Positions 6,292-9,472 of a stretch of DNA of 9,472 bases are shown piece by piece. Position 1 is the stretch's first letter. Each line of letters begins with the position of its first letter. The notes under the pieces are model-generated. The model was given only the letters and a program-made list of their open reading frames with translations, did not search any database and had not been told where the DNA came from. Source of the stretch: an uncultured Clostridium sp. (GTDB lineage: Bacteria > Bacillota > Clostridia > Clostridiales > Clostridiaceae); contig CALBDU010000066.1 of assembly GCA_937927335.1 (NCBI GenBank), forward strand, positions 1-9,472, written 5' to 3'. Position numbers and translations under genes: made by a program.

Positions 6292-6342
6292 TTACCTCCT
6301 TTCCCGTATTTTCAGCCACCGACCATTACCGTTAATGTCCAT
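6292..6342 (-). CDS. Micro-ORF 1: 16-residue basic peptide just after the riboswitch terminator
   Basis: Reads MDINGNGRWLKIRERR from ATG 6340-6342 to TAA 6292-6294. GAAGGTGG lies five bases upstream. Its last codons AGG AGG and the stop TAA form part of the ribosome binding site of the next micro-ORF. If translated, ribosomes ending here would stop seven bases or so before the next ATG, which would couple the two. The coding status is uncertain because the ribosome binding site of micro-ORF 2 by itself forces Glu-Arg-Arg-stop-like codons. Confidence 0.35.
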   Translation of the reverse strand: MDINGNGRWLKIRERR

Positions 6343-6359
6343 AACTACCACCTTCTTTT

Positions 6360-6409
6360 AAAAAAAATAAGAGGATATGCAAAAGCTAATAAGCTTTCAC
6401 ATATCCTCT
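6360..6409 (-). terminator. Riboswitch-controlled intrinsic terminator
   Basis: AGAGGATATG (6400-6409) pairs with CATATCCTCT (6370-6379), and AAAGCT/AGCTTT extend the stem to an AATA loop. On the minus strand, TTATTTTTTTT follows (6360-6370). The 5' arm AGAGG is also the 3' strand of helix P1 of the second glycine aptamer, so the two structures exclude each other. Glycine binding would favour P1 and let transcription continue: an ON switch. Confidence 0.9.
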
Positions 6410-6591
6410 GTTTCGTTTACCTGAATGGTTCGGCAATAAATTGCCTTGCACCTTGGGTTCTGCATTTAAGCAGTCTCTCCAGAGTCCCGTCCAGCAGCGT
6501 TTCCTGTGCCTGATAGTTTCTCATGCAGCAGTGATATGCATGATTGCAACTTGGGCTGACATCTTTCGATCCCCATCTCACGATGCTGTCC
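6406..6591 (-). promoter_or_regulatory. Tandem glycine riboswitch (gcvT type, two aptamers)
   Basis: Two aptamers are read on the minus strand. Aptamer 1 (6492-6588) has P1 CAGCA-U-CGU/ACG-C-UGCUG, core GCCCAAGUUGCAA, a perfect P3 UCAUGC/GCAUGA, and CUAUCAGGCACAGGAAAC. Aptamer 2 (6406-6484) has P1 CUCUG/CAGAG, GGAGAGA, P2 CUGC/GCAG, ACCCAAGGUGCAA, P3 GGCAA/UUGCC, and AUUCAGGUAAACGAAACAGAG shortened here to its core. The linker is GACGGGA. This order and these conserved blocks match the well-known Vibrio cholerae tandem glycine riboswitch. The 3' strand of P1 in aptamer 2 doubles as the terminator arm at 6400-6409. In most bacteria this RNA controls gcv genes or a glycine/alanine symporter. 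Here only two micro-ORFs follow. Confidence 0.92.
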
Positions 6592-6628
6592 TCCGGTCTG
6601 TATTTAATTATTATCTATCTTTACCTTT

Positions 6629-6657
6629 AGTGTATCACCAGTTAATTTCATATTCAA
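6629..6657 (-). promoter_or_regulatory. Promoter of the glycine riboswitch transcript
   Basis: On the minus strand, TTGAAT (6652-6657), 17 bases, and TACACT (6629-6634), preceded by an extended -10 TG. Transcription would start near 6622, about 30 bases before the first aptamer. It lies between the permease stop and the riboswitch, so the riboswitch unit need not depend on the permease transcript. Confidence 0.65.
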
Positions 6658-6690
6658 CCAGTATTAAAACTCTTCATAATTAATTAACAA

Positions 6691-7767
6691 TTATAATATT
6701 ATCATACCTATAAAGCCGCCAATAATGCCAAGTACCGCAACCGACACGCCTACAAATACAAGAACAGATTTGGGGAAGGCCCTTTTTATTATTAACAACG
6801 ATGGAAGGCTCACTGCAGGTAAAGTAATAAGCAATGCTGCTGCAGGTCCTGTTCCAAGGCCAAAAGCCATTAAGGTTTGAATTACTGGTATTTCACCTGC
6901 AGTTGGTACAACAAATAATGTTCCTGCGATAGCTAAAAAGATTATAGCCATTATGCTGTGTCCCCATACTGGATTAACTGCCGGAAACAGCCAGGCTCTT
7001 GATGCGCCCAGGATTGCAACTACAATGAGATATGCAGGTATAGTATCTATAATTAATTGGAACAAAGCTTTTAACCAGCGTATAAACAGGTTATCATCAT
7101 TGTCGTCTATAGTTTCTGATTTAGCAGTTAATATTCCAGTATCAACTTTATCGTCTTTGATAAAGTTTGCTGCCAGAGTTGATATACCAAAAACTAAAAT
7201 AATACCCATTACTATTCTAAAAATTGCAAAATTCCATCCTAAAACAAACCCCATAAATATTATAGTAGCCGGATTAAGGGTTGGATTACCAAGGAAAAAA
7301 GCTAGTGCTGCATTTATAGATGCTGAAGAATTTCTCAGTCCAACCGCAACAGGTGCAGCGCAGCATGTACACATCATGCCAGGAAGTGCAGTTACTCCAG
7401 CAGCTGCTGTACTACCAAATTTTTTACTACCCATTAGCTTTTGAATCCAATTCTTAGGTATTGCTACCTGTACCAACGACCCTACCAGCAAGCCTAGTAT
7501 TACTGCTTTCCATACAGATTTAAAGTAAGCCGCCATATATGCTACTGCAGCAGCCCAAGATGGTGCTTGTGCAACATTAGCCTTACCGGTTATTATTGAT
7601 GACCCAATTGAATGCTTTGATGCTGCAACAAGAGCCTTAGCATAATAAGGGTTCCATTTGACATAGAATAATCCCCCTATAACTACAACAGCAAAAAGCA
7701 TTACTAGTGCTAAATTTACCTTTTCCTTTTTCTTTGGAAAAGCTTCATCATGTGTTCTTTGAAACAT
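6691..7767 (-). CDS. DUF318/ArsP-type permease with CTCC motif
   Basis: A 358-residue integral membrane protein of the predicted permease family that includes ArsP, the organoarsenical exporter (PF03773). Hydrophobic segments include about 19-37, 86-104, 150-200, 235-260, 270-285 and 333-358. The signature MMCTCCAAPVAVGL (131-144) supplies cysteines C133, C135 and C136, followed by NPTLNP (161-166). The second repeat has PTAGEIP (288-294) at the matching place. Cysteines within a membrane helix suggest transport of a thiol-binding metal or metalloid, but the substrate is not shown. A hydrophilic loop with many Asp residues (about 203-227) joins the halves. The ATG at 7765-7767 has GGAGG eight bases upstream. 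No terminator was found after the stop, so some read-through into the glycine riboswitch is possible. No arsR, redoxin or metal-sensor gene lies beside it. Confidence 0.85.
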   Translation of the reverse strand: MFQRTHDEAFPKKKEKVNLALVMLFAVVVIGGLFYVKWNPYYAKALVAASKHSIGSSIITGKANVAQAPSWAAAVAYMAAYFKSVWKAVILGLLVGSLVQVAIPKNWIQKLMGSKKFGSTAAAGVTALPGMMCTCCAAPVAVGLRNSSASINAALAFFLGNPTLNPATIIFMGFVLGWNFAIFRIVMGIILVFGISTLAANFIKDDKVDTGILTAKSETIDDNDDNLFIRWLKALFQLIIDTIPAYLIVVAILGASRAWLFPAVNPVWGHSIMAIIFLAIAGTLFVVPTAGEIPVIQTLMAFGLGTGPAAALLITLPAVSLPSLLIIKRAFPKSVLVFVGVSVAVLGIIGGFIGMIIL

Positions 7768-7963
7768 TTATTGTCCCTCCGTATAGTGTTAAATTTATGT
7801 CTATTTCACTAATCAATGATATCATAATGATAATTTGCTATCCAATAATAAAATAAAATAGTAGATACCAGTGCTATAGCATAATTAAATGCTAAAGAAA
7901 GTATTGGTGAATTACCCAAATATTTTACTTACTATATAGGTGCTATTTTGTTTCTATTATATG

Positions 7964-7992
7964 AAAAAGGCCATACCATTTCGGAATGACCT
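7964..7992 (-). terminator. Second terminator downstream of the MFS gene
   Basis: On the minus strand AGGTCAT pairs with ATGGCCT, with one G·U pair and a further CC/GG inside. TTTTT follows at 7964-7968. It may back up the hairpin at 8052-8080 and shield the permease gene from read-through. Confidence 0.6.
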
Positions 7993-8051
7993 CTGTGTTT
8001 TAAGCTATATATAACTGAATCTCAAAATAGATGGTGCATCGTTTAAAAGCG

Positions 8052-8080
8052 GGAGTTTTGGATGAGAAATTCAAAACTCC
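8052..8080 (-). terminator. Terminator directly after the MFS gene
   Basis: GGAGTTTTG (8052-8060) and CAAAACTCC (8072-8080) form a perfect 9-bp stem with an 11-base loop. It lies eight bases past the MFS stop. The minus-strand tail CGCTTTTAAA is only moderately T-rich. Confidence 0.6.
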
Positions 8081-8088
8081 TTATTTGG

Positions 8089-9318
8089 TTAATCAAATTT
8101 TCTGATCTTCGATATTAATAAAGGTATGACAGCTGATATAATTAAAAAGATTGTTTCGTATAAAATTGCTTTTATTCCCCCAACATACTCTGTTAACCAT
8201 CCGGTAATTAAATACCCTATTGGGAGGAGAATGTAAGATCCCATCATATCGAGACTTGCAACTTTTCCGAAAGAATTAATGGGAATTAGTTCTTGTAAAC
8301 TTCCCTCCCAAATTAATGAAAAAATAGTCTGTATTACCCCAAACGTAATCATTACAAATATCAAATACGTAATCTGATTTATAAAAGGTGTACCACATAA
8401 CGTGATGCCTAAAATAATATAACTGGTATAAACAATAATTCCTCTATGTTTCCACCTTTTGCGTAAACTAAATATAAATGCAGCAAACAGTGAGCCTATT
8501 CCAATAGCAGTTATTAATGTGCCATAAACATAAGGTGGCAGTTTATAATAAATCTTAATAAGCCATGGTAGCAAAATTGAGATAAAGCTAGTTGTAATAA
8601 TATTAAATAATGAAAAAACTATTATTGTTACCTTCAGCCATTCTTGTTTTTTAATTTCATTAAAACCTCCAACTAATTCATTTTTAAATAGTAGAAGTTT
8701 ACTTTCATTACCTATAGGTTGTACAATATTTTTATTAATTTTAAGAAAAATTAGACTTACAACAGAAATAAGAAATGTTAATGCATCAAGTCCGAAACCA
8801 ATGCCTATGGATGAAAAGCTTATTATTAATGCACCTATTGACGGACCAATCAATCTGGAAAATTGTTCGCTTATTTGGGTTAGTGAATTTGCAGAATTTC
8901 TAATTTCTTCTGTGAACACCTCTGCTCTAACGGCAGAATAGGCAGGCTGAAATAGAGAGGACATTGCACCTGAAATTACTGCATAAACGTATATTATATT
9001 TATGTTTATCTGATAGTTTGATATGGAAAGAGCAGATATAGCACTAAGTGTTATTAATCTTACTATATCTGAGACTATCATTAATTTTTTTCTAGACATT
9101 CTATCTGCTAATACACCCGTAATAGGAGTTAGTATTATTTGAGGTATCATATTTAAGGCCATAACAATTCCCATAGTTAGAGCAGAACCAGAAATTGAAT
9201 ATACTATAAGCGGCAACATTACGCTCATTATGCTATCGCCTAATCGTGAAAATGATTGTCCTATCCATAAAGCTTTGAAAGATCCTGATTTAAACGGACT
9301 AATTAAATCTTTTAACAT
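8089..9318 (-). CDS. MFS-family exporter (drug or small-molecule efflux)
   Basis: A 409-residue inner-membrane protein with about 12 hydrophobic helices, the usual length for this family. The loop after helix 2 holds the MFS motif A, GVLADRMSRKKL (68-79). The start FKALWIGQSFSRLGDSIMSV and PAYSAVRAEVFTEEIRNSAN (about 125-145) are typical of the MFS_3 / macrolide-efflux and EntS-like group, which exports drugs or siderophores using the proton gradient. The C-terminal tail ISKIRKFD is basic and cytoplasmic. The ATG at 9316-9318 follows GGTGGTG, seven bases upstream. It is a single-gene unit with terminators on both sides (9455-9472 for the upstream neighbour, 8052-8080 for itself). No local regulator is seen. 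The substrate is unknown. Confidence 0.88.
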   Translation of the reverse strand: MLKDLISPFKSGSFKALWIGQSFSRLGDSIMSVMLPLIVYSISGSALTMGIVMALNMIPQIILTPITGVLADRMSRKKLMIVSDIVRLITLSAISALSISNYQININIIYVYAVISGAMSSLFQPAYSAVRAEVFTEEIRNSANSLTQISEQFSRLIGPSIGALIISFSSIGIGFGLDALTFLISVVSLIFLKINKNIVQPIGNESKLLLFKNELVGGFNEIKKQEWLKVTIIVFSLFNIITTSFISILLPWLIKIYYKLPPYVYGTLITAIGIGSLFAAFIFSLRKRWKHRGIIVYTSYIILGITLCGTPFINQITYLIFVMITFGVIQTIFSLIWEGSLQELIPINSFGKVASLDMMGSYILLPIGYLITGWLTEYVGGIKAILYETIFLIISAVIPLLISKIRKFD

Positions 9319-9454
9319 ATTTAAACACCACCAAGACTAATCAATGTAAGTCTGACAAATATCTACAACCAACCATATTTGGATATACATACTATTTTAT
9401 CACATAATAATGATTCTAAGTAAACGCTTAAACATGAGTACTCAAATTAATAAA

Positions 9455-9472
9455 GCCGCCATTTCAGGCAGC
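9455..9472 (-). terminator. Terminator of a gene lying right of the window
   Basis: On the minus strand GCTGCC and GGCGGC pair around TGAAAT, followed by TTTATTAATTTG. The stem reaches the last base of the window and may extend beyond it. It implies a minus-strand gene ending just outside. The 9319-9454 stretch carries no clear -35/-10 pair for the MFS gene. Confidence 0.6.

Larger units (their letters stand above)
7768..8088. other. Intergenic stretch between permease and MFS gene
   Basis: It holds the two MFS terminators (7964-7992 and 8052-8080) and the leader of the permease gene. At 7821-7836 the AT-rich sequence ATCATAATGATAATTT shows two NATWAT-type units on the minus strand, loosely like a Fur site but incomplete. 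No convincing -35/-10 pair for the permease was found. No small ORF with a good ribosome binding site was seen. Confidence 0.5.

Noticed and set aside
6441..6683. Plus-strand open frame of 80 codons
   Set aside because: It is the antisense of the glycine riboswitch aptamers and promoter; the RNA structure explains the base pattern and there is no good ribosome binding site.
6953..7444. Plus-strand open frame of 163 codons opposite the permease
   Set aside because: It is the antisense of the permease, whose conserved motifs and ribosome binding site are clear.
7821..7836. Fur-like NATWAT units upstream of the permease
   Set aside because: Only two of three units match and the sequence is very AT-rich; no promoter is defined to relate it to.
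1..9472. CRISPR array, insertion sequence, tRNA or rRNA
   Set aside because: No regularly spaced repeats, transposase motifs, terminal repeats or tRNA cloverleaf features were seen on reading both strands.

Overview
The window is AT-rich DNA with strong GGAGG-type ribosome binding sites and T-tract terminators. It looks like an anaerobic, amino-acid-fermenting clostridium. Two separate links to glycine support this. At the left edge is the start of a grdX-like gene, normally the first gene of glycine reductase operons. Near 6.5 kb is a tandem glycine riboswitch.

Left part (1-1940, minus strand): a PAS / AAA+ / Fis-HTH sigma-54 activator gene (390-1823) lies upstream of grdX. Between them are a terminator for the activator, a near-perfect -24/-12 promoter aimed at grdX, and two direct repeats placed where an activator-binding site would be expected. 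Together these look like a complete sigma-54 switch for glycine reductase.

Middle part (1940-5123): a plus-strand MarR regulator and GNAT acetyltransferase form an autoregulated pair with two copies of one operator. The MarR start codon is unclear because its strong ribosome binding site is not followed by a normal start. On the minus strand follow a decayed DMT/EamA transporter (only the second half, with a frameshift in a homopolymer), a class I methyltransferase, and a rubrerythrin/ferritin-like diiron protein with its own terminator.

5383-6690: two small plus-strand genes of unknown function face a minus-strand transcription unit. That unit has its own promoter, a two-aptamer glycine riboswitch, and an overlapping terminator. 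Beyond these are only two overlapping-signal micro-ORFs (16 and 15 codons) and then a second terminator. No transporter or gcv gene is present, although these are the usual targets. The riboswitch therefore seems to control either a tiny hydrophobic peptide or nothing. This is the most unusual item in the window.

Right part (6691-9472, minus strand): a DUF318/ArsP-type permease with a CTCC motif and an MFS exporter are separate transcription units. The MFS gene is followed by two hairpin terminators. A further hairpin terminator at the right edge belongs to a gene outside the window.
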